From the NCBI RefSeq assembly GCF_026239675.1, contig NZ_JAPIVQ010000007.1, positions 357,924-421,923 of the forward strand: a stretch of 64,000 nucleotides of DNA, written 5' to 3'. A model generated the notes under the pieces. That model saw nothing but the letters and a program-made list of their open reading frames with translations. It did not search any database and had not been told where the DNA came from. Positions 45,614 to 53,550 of this stretch are shown piece by piece. This stretch comes from Pedobacter sp. PLR. Its GTDB lineage: Bacteria > Bacteroidota > Bacteroidia > Sphingobacteriales > Sphingobacteriaceae. The position numbers and the translations under genes were made by a program. Position 1 is the first letter of the stretch. Every line of letters begins with the position of its first letter.

Positions 45614-48139
45614 TTATCTAAGCAAGGATACAATAATTGCTCCCATAGAAGCAATAGCAGTCCCTAATCCTATCCAGCTCTGCGCTGTCATTCTTTCTCT
45701 CTCAGCTTTCTTAGGGACCATGATCTCTGCCCCAGGTTTCACCTTAGGGTAGTTATTAAAGAACAGGAACTTTCTTGCGGCCTCTACTGATCCATTAGCA
45801 TATTTAATGTAAGCACCTTTCTTGTGGGCATTAGAAGTATATCCACCAGCACCATTGATGTATTGCTTAAAGTTTTTACTTGGCAAATAAACTATTCCAT
45901 TTGGATTAAGGACTTCACCTGTCACTTTAACAATTTGTAATTGTCTAGGCACACGGATAACATCGCCATCCTCTACAATCAGATCATATCTTGATTGAGG
46001 TTTTTTCAAAATCTGAATTAAATCAATTCCAACTAAATCTGATTGAATCAATTTCTGTTCCAACTCAGCCTTAGTCGTATCCTTTGCACCTACTTCCTGC
46101 GCGCGCTTAAGGCTTAAGAACTTCTTATCGTCTTCTTCCTTATTATCAATTGCGTTTTTGTCATTGGGATTCGCCTTCTCTGCACCTGGTCTCTTTAATG
46201 AAGCCCCATCAGGATAAGCTGTATGGGTTAAGCCACCTGCCCTTTTAACCACATCAGAAATCCTTTCATTTTTCTGCATAATGGTATAGGTTCCCGGATA
46301 TAAAACTTCACCTTCTAATTTTACCTGTTTTTGAATCTGATATCCTTCTGCACTACGAATTGAAACCACATCGAATGGCTTTAAAACAAAATCTGTATCT
46401 ACAATCTTAAGGTTAGGATCAACACTAACATTAAATACCTCAGCCGTTAATGCAGAAGCAGACATCGCATCACTGTTTTTAATCCTTCTGGAGATTTCAA
46501 TACGATTTGGGGTTGCCCCTTCTTTAAAACCACCAGCCATTTGAATCACGTCTTCCAATCTCATGTTATCCGCATATTCAAATATCCCAGGCGCTCTTAC
46601 TTCGCCTTGAATAGTCACTTTATATTCGTCACGCAAATCAAAAATCGAAGAAATCGTTACTTTATCTTCACGGAACAAAGGCACATCGGCCTCCGAACCA
46701 TTTAATACCTTATTCAAATCAAAGGAGATTAAGGCCAGACTATTATCCGGATTTAATCTGGAAATATACCCTCTATTTAAAAAAGCGTCTTCTCTGATTC
46801 CATCAGCTTTAGCAATTAAACCTTTTAAGGTTAAACCTTTTTCCAGTTCAAACTGTCCGGGACGAAATACTGCACCTACGATCTCGACTCTGTTCTCAAA
46901 ACGATCCAGAATGCTTTCTACAATATATTTATCGCCATTTAATGGTCCATAAGTACCAAACTGCTCGGCAGGTACATCAGAAATTTTGCGTTCTTTATTC
47001 GTATTTTGTAAAACTTTGATCTGAGCGGTATAAGCTTTATCAGAAAAACCACCAGCAAACCTGATCAAGTCTTCCAGACTTTCATTACTTAACACTTCAA
47101 AAAGCGCCGGACGTTTCACTTCCCCGGACATCTCCACACGACTTTGGTAAACCGGAATGTTAATCACATCCTGATCCTGCAACCTGATGTTGTTTTTCTG
47201 AATGCCATTCAACAAGAAATCATACACATCAATAGTAGAAACAACTCTATTTCCTCTAATGACTTGAATTTTACGGAAGGAACCATTAGAATTTGGACCT
47301 CCGGAAGCGTTTAATGCATTAAATACCGTTGATAAAGAAGATAGAGTATAAGATCCTGGTTTAACCACCTCACCTAATAAGGTGATTTTAATGCTTCGGA
47401 TATTTCCAAGGTTAATTGCAAGATTCGTTCTACCACTTCTCAAAGCAGGATAAGTACCTGACATTTTTGTCTTTACTTTTGATATTGCCTGCTCAATGGA
47501 AAGACCTCCTACGGAAACAGGGCCAACAAATTGTAGAGTAATAATTCCTTCTGGATTTACTTTCAACTCATAGCTAGCCTCATTATCCCCACTTAAATCA
47601 ATTAATAACTCATCATCAGGACCAATTACATAACTTCTTGGAGTAGCCATTCTCAGATTTGGCTCAAAAGTAATATTGGAATTTTTGAACAGCTCTGCAC
47701 CGAATATTTTAGGTTTTAAATCCAAAAAAATATTGGCCATATCTTCTTTACGCTGTTCTTCTGGCGTTTTAATCTTTAAAGAGTTCTTTGTGGTGGTAGA
47801 ATCTTTCTCATTTTGATAGGTCCTTCCTTTATCCGAATCAAGTTTAGTGTCATTTTTTAGCCCATCCTTTGTAGAAGTATTGCCTTCTTTCCTTATTTTC
47901 TCAACACGCAACTTTAATTTCTGAACTTCCGCAGGTTTCATCCCCTGAGCAGCTGCCATTTGCTCTAGCTGAGCATCACTGTAGCCAACCGATTCTGCAC
48001 GCTCGATCATCTGTCTCACTTGTACATCTGTCAAATCATCGACTTTAACATCAGCATAATTAGTTTGTGAATAAGCATTTTGTGCAATCAGCACTGCAAC
48101 AAAAAAAAGAACTGCGGTAATGGTATTTTTAAAGTTCAT
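45614..48139 (-). CDS. Wza-like polysaccharide export protein with SLBB repeats
   Basis: An 841-residue exported protein. The chosen ATG at 48139 gives MNFKNTITAVLFF and a signal peptide ending NAYSQ; the longer frame to 48211 runs through a hairpin leader. A Poly_export domain (about 145-235, YVIGPDDELLIDLSG) is followed by about six SLBB-type repeats, each with a GEV-x-P core (for example ITLLGEVVKPGSY, VEMSGEVKRPALF, VTIQGEVRAPGIF, VKVTGEVLNPNG). A C-terminal hydrophobic segment (IGLGTAIASMGAIIVSLL) is likely the outer-membrane part. It would form the export channel for the polymer. Confidence 0.9.
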   Translation of the reverse strand: MNFKNTITAVLFFVAVLIAQNAYSQTNYADVKVDDLTDVQVRQMIERAESVGYSDAQLEQMAAAQGMKPAEVQKLKLRVEKIRKEGNTSTKDGLKNDTKLDSDKGRTYQNEKDSTTTKNSLKIKTPEEQRKEDMANIFLDLKPKIFGAELFKNSNITFEPNLRMATPRSYVIGPDDELLIDLSGDNEASYELKVNPEGIITLQFVGPVSVGGLSIEQAISKVKTKMSGTYPALRSGRTNLAINLGNIRSIKITLLGEVVKPGSYTLSSLSTVFNALNASGGPNSNGSFRKIQVIRGNRVVSTIDVYDFLLNGIQKNNIRLQDQDVINIPVYQSRVEMSGEVKRPALFEVLSNESLEDLIRFAGGFSDKAYTAQIKVLQNTNKERKISDVPAEQFGTYGPLNGDKYIVESILDRFENRVEIVGAVFRPGQFELEKGLTLKGLIAKADGIREDAFLNRGYISRLNPDNSLALISFDLNKVLNGSEADVPLFREDKVTISSIFDLRDEYKVTIQGEVRAPGIFEYADNMRLEDVIQMAGGFKEGATPNRIEISRRIKNSDAMSASALTAEVFNVSVDPNLKIVDTDFVLKPFDVVSIRSAEGYQIQKQVKLEGEVLYPGTYTIMQKNERISDVVKRAGGLTHTAYPDGASLKRPGAEKANPNDKNAIDNKEEDDKKFLSLKRAQEVGAKDTTKAELEQKLIQSDLVGIDLIQILKKPQSRYDLIVEDGDVIRVPRQLQIVKVTGEVLNPNGIVYLPSKNFKQYINGAGGYTSNAHKKGAYIKYANGSVEAARKFLFFNNYPKVKPGAEIMVPKKAERERMTAQSWIGLGTAIASMGAIIVSLLR

Positions 48140-48160
48140 ATAGTAAAATTTGTGGCCCCC

Positions 48161-48180
48161 GTTCTGATCAAAATCAGAAC
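48161..48180 (-). promoter_or_regulatory. Leader hairpin between gmd and the Wza-like gene
   Basis: Perfect 8-bp stem with a 4-base loop (GTTCTGAT-CAAA-ATCAGAAC) 22-41 bases upstream of the preferred start at 48139. A second small hairpin (GCGG-AAG-CCGC) is near 48195-48205. No T-run follows, so it may affect mRNA stability or translation rather than stop transcription. Confidence 0.45.
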
Positions 48181-48235
48181 TTTTACTAAGGAGCGGAAGC
48201 CGCCCCCTCAATAATTTATTGTACTATTTTATATT

Positions 48236-49372
48236 TTATTCAAAATAATTCAAAGTCTTATACCCTCCTTGTTTCAGGTATTCATCTTTCTTCATCAAAT
48301 GAAGGTCTGAATGCACCATATCCTTAACCAAGGCTGGTAAATCATACTTCGGTGTCCAACCCAACTGCGTATTTGCCTTTGTAGGATCTCCCAATAACAA
48401 ATCAACCTCTGTTGGTCTGAAGTATTTTTCGTCCACCTGAACAACAACCGTACCCGGTTTTAAAAACTCGTCGTTTAATCCTAATTTTTGTATAAGTTCC
48501 TGGTCTACATCGATAATCACACCACGTTCATATTGATCTTTTCCACTAAACTCAACTTCAATTCCTAACTCCGCGAAACTCATTTTCACGAAATCACGAA
48601 CTGTAGTGGTTACCCCGGTTGCGATCACATAATCTTCCGGCTTTTCCTGTTGAAGAATCAACCACATGGCTTCAACGTAATCTTTTGCATGTCCCCAGTC
48701 TCTTTGCGCAGATAAATTACCCAGATACAAAGTATTCTGCAAGCCTAAAGCAATTTTACAAGCGGCACGTGTGATTTTACGCGTCACAAAAGTTTCCCCT
48801 CTTACCGGACTCTCGTGGTTAAACAAGATCCCGTTACAAGCGTACATGTTATAAGCCTCTCTGTAGTTCACTGTGATCCAGTAACCATACATTTTTGCTA
48901 CTGCATACGGAGAACGAGGGTAGAAAGGTGTAGTTTCACTTTGTGGAACTGCCTGCACCAATCCATATAATTCTGAGGTCGAAGCCTGATAAATTTTAGT
49001 TTTTTCAACAAGCCCCAGAATTCTGATGGCCTCCAATAATCTCAACGGACCAATACCATCTGCATTAGCGGTATATTCAGGGGTTTCAAAGCTCACTTTC
49101 ACATGGCTCATTGCCGCAAGGTTGTAAATTTCATCCGGCTGAGTTTCCTGAATGATCCTGATCAGGTTGGTAGAATCTGTTAAATCGCCATAATGCAATT
49201 TAAAATTCAGATTTTTCTCATGCTGATCCTGATACAAATGATCTATACGTTCTGTATTAAACGAAGAAGAGCGTCTTTTTAACCCATGCACAAAATATCC
49301 CTTTTTCAGTAAAAATTCGGCAAGATATGCTCCATCCTGTCCTGTGACGCCTGTTATTAATGCAACTTTCAT
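48236..49372 (-). CDS. gmd: GDP-mannose 4,6-dehydratase
   Basis: A 378-residue SDR enzyme turning GDP-mannose into GDP-4-keto-6-deoxymannose, precursor of GDP-fucose, rhamnose or perosamine. Signature: ALITGVTGQDGAYLAEFLL (residues 3-21), GLKRRSSSFNTERIDHLY, the catalytic Thr in ASTSELYG and YAVAK. First gene of the polysaccharide operon, with a -7 box ~30 bases upstream. Its GDP-mannose would come from manC 23 kb downstream in the same operon. No clear GDP-fucose synthase gene is in the window, so the next step is done by one of the SDRs here or elsewhere. Confidence 0.95.
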   Translation of the reverse strand: MKVALITGVTGQDGAYLAEFLLKKGYFVHGLKRRSSSFNTERIDHLYQDQHEKNLNFKLHYGDLTDSTNLIRIIQETQPDEIYNLAAMSHVKVSFETPEYTANADGIGPLRLLEAIRILGLVEKTKIYQASTSELYGLVQAVPQSETTPFYPRSPYAVAKMYGYWITVNYREAYNMYACNGILFNHESPVRGETFVTRKITRAACKIALGLQNTLYLGNLSAQRDWGHAKDYVEAMWLILQQEKPEDYVIATGVTTTVRDFVKMSFAELGIEVEFSGKDQYERGVIIDVDQELIQKLGLNDEFLKPGTVVVQVDEKYFRPTEVDLLLGDPTKANTQLGWTPKYDLPALVKDMVHSDLHLMKKDEYLKQGGYKTLNYFE

Positions 49373-49401
49373 TTATTATTTTATAGTATAGGTGTAAGGA
49401 G

Positions 49402-49409
49402 CAAATATA
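49402..49409 (-). promoter_or_regulatory. Candidate -7 box of the polysaccharide operon
   Basis: On the minus strand this is TATATTTG, an exact TAnnTTTG match, 30-37 bases before the gmd ATG. No good -33 match at the standard distance was seen. Confidence 0.45.
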
Positions 49410-49614
49410 TAGGATTTTATTTGAATTGTTGGAAATTCATGACAATCGGACTTGCAAAAATTAGAAGTTGAAACACACCTCATTAGATACCATAATATTC
49501 TTGTAGTAGAAAAAATGAATAAATTTGAGAAAATAGCGATTTTTTTTGAAAATATGGATAAAAGCTTAGTGAACTGATCTATAAAAGAAAGCTATTCAAG
49601 CTGAAATGGAACAC

Positions 49615-49648
49615 AAAAAAACCATGACGCCCCCTAAACGCCATGGTT
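49615..49648 (-). terminator. Rho-independent terminator of the DUF6266 operon
   Basis: Stem AACCATGACG (49620-49629) with CGCCATGGTT (49639-49648), paired over ten positions with one G-T wobble on the transcript, followed on the minus strand by seven Ts. It is 13 bases after the stop of the last DUF6266 gene and isolates this operon from gmd. Confidence 0.87.
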
Positions 49649-49660
49649 ACAAAAATTAAA

Positions 49661-50293
49661 CTAAGCCACCAACCCCAAATACTGGCTCTCAGAATTCCCC
49701 CCTTTTTTCTTCCCTACTGTAAACACATAAACATGCACCTTACAGCCAATCCTATCGCAAACCACAAACTCTGCCTGCTGCCGACTAACGTTCGCAAGCT
49801 CCATTGTATAAGCAACACTGTTTTGAGTCTCTTCATAGAGCACGAGAACCAGCATATCGTCCTGACTCCGGTTGCATCCACAAGACTTCCATGTCAAGCC
49901 AAAAAGCCCTCCACCTTTATCTTCCATTTTTAAATTATACAGATCGGAAGCATTACCTGTACTTAACTGCAATTCCTTGTAATTGATGCTCAAGTATGGA
50001 AAAGTACCAGTCACCGCAGTTTGATAATTCAGTTTAAATGCTTTCGCTCTCGCACCAATTTTACTTTTGTACTGCTTAAACCCTACATCTATAACAGGAG
50101 CAAACGGCCTGATTAACCGCGACACCAATTTAAATTTCTCCTGGTTAGCCAGCTGCGCTTTCGTAGGTGGTTTCTTCGGAGCCAAAGGATCAGGCTTACA
50201 CCTGACCATTGTAACTCCAGCTACTGAAGTATAAACATAACCTCCGAGCTGCCCGGTTATTTCGCTGTAAATTCCTTTTTTTAGAACTGCCAT
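49661..50293 (-). CDS. DUF6266-family protein, third copy
   Basis: A 210-residue protein without signal peptide or membrane segment. It shares the family layout with the copies at 51627 and 52726: an N-terminal basic, glycine-rich stretch (GIYSEITGQLGGYVYT), a middle TGTFPYLSINYKELQLS, a beta-rich C-terminal half and an end Y-L-G-x-V. I recognise DUF6266, which has no known function. It is the last gene of the operon and overlaps its upstream neighbour by 13 bases. This copy has extra Cys residues (SCGCNR, VVCDRIGC). Confidence 0.75.
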   Translation of the reverse strand: MAVLKKGIYSEITGQLGGYVYTSVAGVTMVRCKPDPLAPKKPPTKAQLANQEKFKLVSRLIRPFAPVIDVGFKQYKSKIGARAKAFKLNYQTAVTGTFPYLSINYKELQLSTGNASDLYNLKMEDKGGGLFGLTWKSCGCNRSQDDMLVLVLYEETQNSVAYTMELANVSRQQAEFVVCDRIGCKVHVYVFTVGKKKGGNSESQYLGLVA

Positions 50294-50694
50294 TTTTTGT
50301 AAAATTTAAAAGATAAATAAATACCCAAACCACAAATCAACACCCATAACAACCAATCCGGATTTGACTCCTTAATCACCAATTCTTCCCCGGCCGAATA
50401 ATGCGCTGTGCTCATTTCCGCGCCCACATTTGCGCTACGTCCAACCCCTTTAAGCTGAACCTTCTCCGCCTCCCCGAAAAAACCTGTCCCCGGCGAAAAA
50501 CTGAATTTCCCTTTTGGCCAGATCAGCACTTCCTCTTCATAACTGCTGGAATCACTATAAAACCGAAGCACCCTTGAGTCTGACTCCAGCGTTTTTGAAC
50601 TTTTCGATGTATTTTTTAAAAGACCACAATCGGAGATACAAAAGCAGAAAGACAACAGCATCACGATAAAATACCGGCGATAATAGCGGTTCAT
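50281..50694 (-). CDS. Small membrane-anchored protein of the DUF6266 operon
   Basis: A 137-residue protein I do not recognise. An N-terminal hydrophobic segment (residues 9-21, FIVMLLSFCFCIS, with DCGLL after it) could be a lipoprotein-like signal. The middle ~80 residues are polar and beta-rich. A C-terminal membrane segment (about residues 115-130, LLWVLICGLGIYLSFKF) ends with a short basic tail. Two membrane anchors around a periplasmic part would suit a small spanin-like or linker protein, but this is only a shape argument. It overlaps the amidase stop by four bases. Confidence 0.6.
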   Translation of the reverse strand: MNRYYRRYFIVMLLSFCFCISDCGLLKNTSKSSKTLESDSRVLRFYSDSSSYEEEVLIWPKGKFSFSPGTGFFGEAEKVQLKGVGRSANVGAEMSTAHYSAGEELVIKESNPDWLLWVLICGLGIYLSFKFYKKWQF

Positions 50695-51272
50695 AAACTC
50701 CTCCTCCCATTACTTACCCAGTCTGCAATCTTATAAACCGTTTTTCGATGCCTTCTTTTCCGGTACACCCCATCACCTTCCCTGCTTCCCGTCATATTGG
50801 TATTACCTTCCAACGACACCAGCCAATCCCCATCCTGTTTTTCAATCAGTCCGACATGTGCGATCCGCTTTTTCTCCGGAAAATAAATCCCGATCAGGTT
50901 TCCCGGCAATGCAGATCTGGCTAGTCTGGAAGCAGGAAACAAATCCGGCGACCAACCTGATCTTGGTTTTGCAAAACCCGCTTCGGCAAAAACCCAGCTG
51001 ATATAGGCGGCACACCAGGGTTCTGCGGTCTTCAGGCCAACACTGGCTAAAAACTCAGCAACGCGTTTTCCGTCATTCCGACCGGTTTTCTCCCTCAAGC
51101 CCAACTCGCCCTGCGCAATCCTAACCAGCAACAACCGGTATTTACGATCTTCGACAAGCTCAGCTTTAGACAAGCTTGTCTTCGCCGGTTTTAGCACAAT
51201 GCGATCAGGCAACCAGTAGCTGCCAACAAAAGCAATCCAAAAGAGGCCAGATATAAGCGGACTTGCTGCCAT
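50691..51272 (-). CDS. CHAP/NlpC-P60-like peptidoglycan amidase with N-terminal membrane anchor
   Basis: A 193-residue enzyme. Residues 5-21 are a hydrophobic anchor. The catalytic domain (about 48-180) shows the Cys in EPWCAAYISWVFAEAG (about residue 86), the His in RIAHVGLIE (about 141) and EGNTN, the CHAP-type Cys-His-polar order. It should cut peptide bonds in peptidoglycan. It begins inside the 3' end of the upstream membrane-protein gene (82-base overlap in another frame); no later ATG is upstream of the catalytic core, so the overlap seems real. Genes for an endolysin-like enzyme behind a small membrane protein recall phage lysis cassettes. Confidence 0.78.
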   Translation of the reverse strand: MAASPLISGLFWIAFVGSYWLPDRIVLKPAKTSLSKAELVEDRKYRLLLVRIAQGELGLREKTGRNDGKRVAEFLASVGLKTAEPWCAAYISWVFAEAGFAKPRSGWSPDLFPASRLARSALPGNLIGIYFPEKKRIAHVGLIEKQDGDWLVSLEGNTNMTGSREGDGVYRKRRHRKTVYKIADWVSNGRRSL

Positions 51273-51553
51273 AAGTGAAGGGTGTTAAACTGTGAAACCA
51301 TTAATGAAATTGGTGGCAGCTCTATGGCTACCCAGGCGCGGTTTAAAATCCACCAGCACAAACCAGTGATCAGTAAAAAACTAATGATACTGAGTAAAAC
51401 CAGCAGCCAAATGCTTTGATCTATACTTCCGGTCGTATCGTCTATCCCCCGAAGAACGATTGGACCGAAAGTCCATAAGACCATTAACACGATGAAAACT
51501 CCCGCAGGCTCTTCCCATCGGAAGACCGGCAGCTTTAATTTTTTTGTATCCAT
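51191..51553 (-). CDS. Small membrane protein, holin-like topology
   Basis: A 120-residue protein I cannot place in a family. Three hydrophobic segments (about residues 15-33, 46-70, 98-118) separated by short polar stretches; N-terminus basic (MDTKKLKLP). Its 3' end overlaps the amidase gene by 82 bases, so the two are translationally linked. Size, three-segment topology and position ahead of a cell-wall hydrolase make a holin-like or enzyme-tethering role possible; no motif confirms it. Confidence 0.6.
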   Translation of the reverse strand: MDTKKLKLPVFRWEEPAGVFIVLMVLWTFGPIVLRGIDDTTGSIDQSIWLLVLLSIISFLLITGLCWWILNRAWVAIELPPISLMVSQFNTLHLWQQVRLYLASFGLLLLAATGCLIALC

Positions 51554-51626
51554 GATTTCTTTTTAAATAAATAGAGATTAAAGAAGCCCGGCAGGGCCTC
51601 ATAAACACTGCCGGGAATCTTTTACA

Positions 51627-52277
51627 TTAAGCCAAAATGGTGACCACACCGAGGTATGCCGTAGCAGAAACCTCCTTATTCTTGACCGAAGCAAAGAACA
51701 GCCAGCAATGCACCTTGTCGCCGATAAAAGAACCCGGAACATACAGGTTCACAGGACTATCCCCCCTGACTAATCCATCTCCTGATTTGATGGACTTATG
51801 CTTATCCGCATTGTAAAGCAGGATATACACTTTATCTGTGGCATCCGTCACTTTACCAGGTTTCGTATCCATTACCCAGCTTACCTGAACTGTTTGCTCC
51901 GGAAGCACCTGAACACTTAATTTCGAGCCCAGATCCAGATTTCCGTCTTTACTCAAACTGATCTTAGGATAATCCAATACGTAATTCGGATAAGTACCCG
52001 TGATGCAGTCTTTCAACAATTGCTTTGCAACGATATTTGTTGGCGTCACATTGCCTGCCATTCCCCTAAATCCGATAGCAATCATCTCGGCAGCTTTTCC
52101 TGCAAAAGTAGTTCCCAGTCCAAATCTGGCACGCTGATCTATCTGTGTCACTGTAGCCGGCTTCTTCGATTTCGCCGGACGATTTTTTACCACATTGACA
52201 TCTTTCCATTTCGCGGCAACTACATCGCCAACTCTTCCATTGAATGGTCCAAAAACACCAGGTTTATACGTTCCCAT
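51627..52277 (-). CDS. DUF6266-family protein, second copy
   Basis: A 216-residue protein of the DUF6266 family: MGTYKPGVFGPFNGRVGDVV at the start, TGTYPNYVLDYPKISLS in the middle, and a beta-rich C-terminal half ending in YLGVV. No signal peptide. It lies 152 bases after the HTH gene and 73 bases before the holin-like gene. Function unknown. The N-terminal glycine-rich, basic stretch is conserved in all three copies and may be a binding or assembly arm (inference). Confidence 0.78.
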   Translation of the reverse strand: MGTYKPGVFGPFNGRVGDVVAAKWKDVNVVKNRPAKSKKPATVTQIDQRARFGLGTTFAGKAAEMIAIGFRGMAGNVTPTNIVAKQLLKDCITGTYPNYVLDYPKISLSKDGNLDLGSKLSVQVLPEQTVQVSWVMDTKPGKVTDATDKVYILLYNADKHKSIKSGDGLVRGDSPVNLYVPGSFIGDKVHCWLFFASVKNKEVSATAYLGVVTILA

Positions 52278-52429
52278 AATTTTAAAATTTAAAAGGTTTA
52301 ATTATTCTGTTTATTCAAATCAACTGTATACCGGTACCTTGGATTTGTTGAACGAATGTAGAGATACAACTCATAACCTCCTAACCTACAGAGCCATATT
52401 ACCCGAGACAACCCAACTTTACCCACAGA

Positions 52430-52726
52430 TTACCCGGGATTACCTCCGGTATGGTCAACCTTTTTCAGCAGGGAATAAATATCTGCCTTCAAATAATAGC
52501 AGGTGCCCCCAATTTGCTTAAACCTAAGCTGCCCTGTTGTTCGCCAATTATAGATCGTTTTGCGGGACTTCTTGAAGACCTCCATCACTTCCTCCGTATG
52601 CAGCCAATAGGCTTCCTCTTTTATTGGCACCTCAACAGGTATCAGTTTCAACAAAGCATCGAGCTGATCCGTATGTATTTTTAACAGCTGCCGGAGTACC
52701 AGCAGAATCAAGTTAAGCGTTCTCAT
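52430..52726 (-). CDS. Small helix-turn-helix (excisionase-like) protein
   Basis: A 98-residue protein with a C-terminal winged-helix HTH_17/MerR-like domain (about residues 42-90): WLHTEEVMEVFKKSRKTIYN, then WRTTGQL and a wing with YYLKADIYSLLKK. The N-terminal ~40 residues are a Leu-rich helix. Proteins of this kind are common in Bacteroidota mobile elements and as small regulators. The ATG overlaps the TAA of the first DUF6266 gene by one base (TAATG). In this operon it may be an autoregulator. Confidence 0.77.
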   Translation of the reverse strand: MRTLNLILLVLRQLLKIHTDQLDALLKLIPVEVPIKEEAYWLHTEEVMEVFKKSRKTIYNWRTTGQLRFKQIGGTCYYLKADIYSLLKKVDHTGGNPG

Positions 52727-53355
52727 TACCAGGTTACTTTTCCAGTATACACACTATTGGAAATGCTTTTTCTATCGTTAGAAATGAAGGCGATATAGGT
52801 TTCTGCAACTACACCATGTGCGATATCAAATATGGGCAGCAGATCGGTCCCCTCATACCTGGCTACACCGGCAGTCCTGTAAGCGGCTCTTTTCAAAGCA
52901 GGAAAATAAGCGACAAGCATCACCTGATCCGACCAATGTGTACCCGACAGACCTTCCTGTACCGCCCAGCTAAAATTAAAACCTCCTTCTGACGCTACTA
53001 CCGTCAGCCCTTTAGGCAAGGGCATGGAACCAAAAGCGAGCAGTACCTTTGAAAAATTTATCCTGATTCGTGGATAACTTCCTGCTGAAGCATGTTTCCA
53101 GTTGTAACGAAATGCCTGATTTTGGGGGAGTTCCTTAAATTGACGGGCATCCAACTCATAGCCTACCAGGATGAATTCCTTAAGTGTCTGTAAAAATTTA
53201 GAGGTCAGTTTAGTCCGCTGACGAACTGCGTTCTGTAGGTCGCTTGCTGGTTTAGTTGATTTTCCAATCGTACGTGTGACCAGCTTTCCGTTTAATAAAT
53301 AAGTAACTGTTTTGCCAACCTTACCTGATTGGCGGCCGTTTTTGATGGTTCCCAT
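52726..53355 (-). CDS. DUF6266-family protein, first copy
   Basis: A 209-residue protein with the DUF6266 layout: MGTIKNGRQSGKVGKTVTYL at the start, SAGSYPRIRINFSKVLLAFG in the middle, strand-rich C-terminal half ending VYTGKVTW. No signal peptide. First gene of the seven-gene operon that ends at 49661, and 194 bases downstream of the MocR-type regulator gene. Function is unknown. The three copies differ strongly outside the shared framework, so they are old duplicates or act as distinct subunits. Confidence 0.76.
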   Translation of the reverse strand: MGTIKNGRQSGKVGKTVTYLLNGKLVTRTIGKSTKPASDLQNAVRQRTKLTSKFLQTLKEFILVGYELDARQFKELPQNQAFRYNWKHASAGSYPRIRINFSKVLLAFGSMPLPKGLTVVASEGGFNFSWAVQEGLSGTHWSDQVMLVAYFPALKRAAYRTAGVARYEGTDLLPIFDIAHGVVAETYIAFISNDRKSISNSVYTGKVTW

Positions 53356-53413
53356 AATTAAAAAGTATTTAGTTTATAAATGATAATTCGACTTATAACA
53401 GGTATTGATACTG

Positions 53414-53550
53414 GTCGGGAAGAGCGCTGATTTTAATTAGGGTTGACTAAGCTATTGGAAAGGGTTCGGATAGGTAAACCTACAGCAAACTACCAGCAAC
53501 CGTTACTGAACCTGTACCATACCCTATCCGAAGATGCCGTTCTTCCCGAC
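53414..53550. promoter_or_regulatory. Nested inverted repeats between the MocR-type gene and the DUF6266 operon
   Basis: Two exact 10-bp inverted pairs: GTCGGGAAGA (53414-53423) with TCTTCCCGAC (53541-53550), and TTCGGATAGG (53465-53474) with CCTATCCGAA (53523-53532). The last arm touches the regulator's stop codon. They could form a branched hairpin (termination) or be binding sites for the regulator ahead of the operon. Confidence 0.5.
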
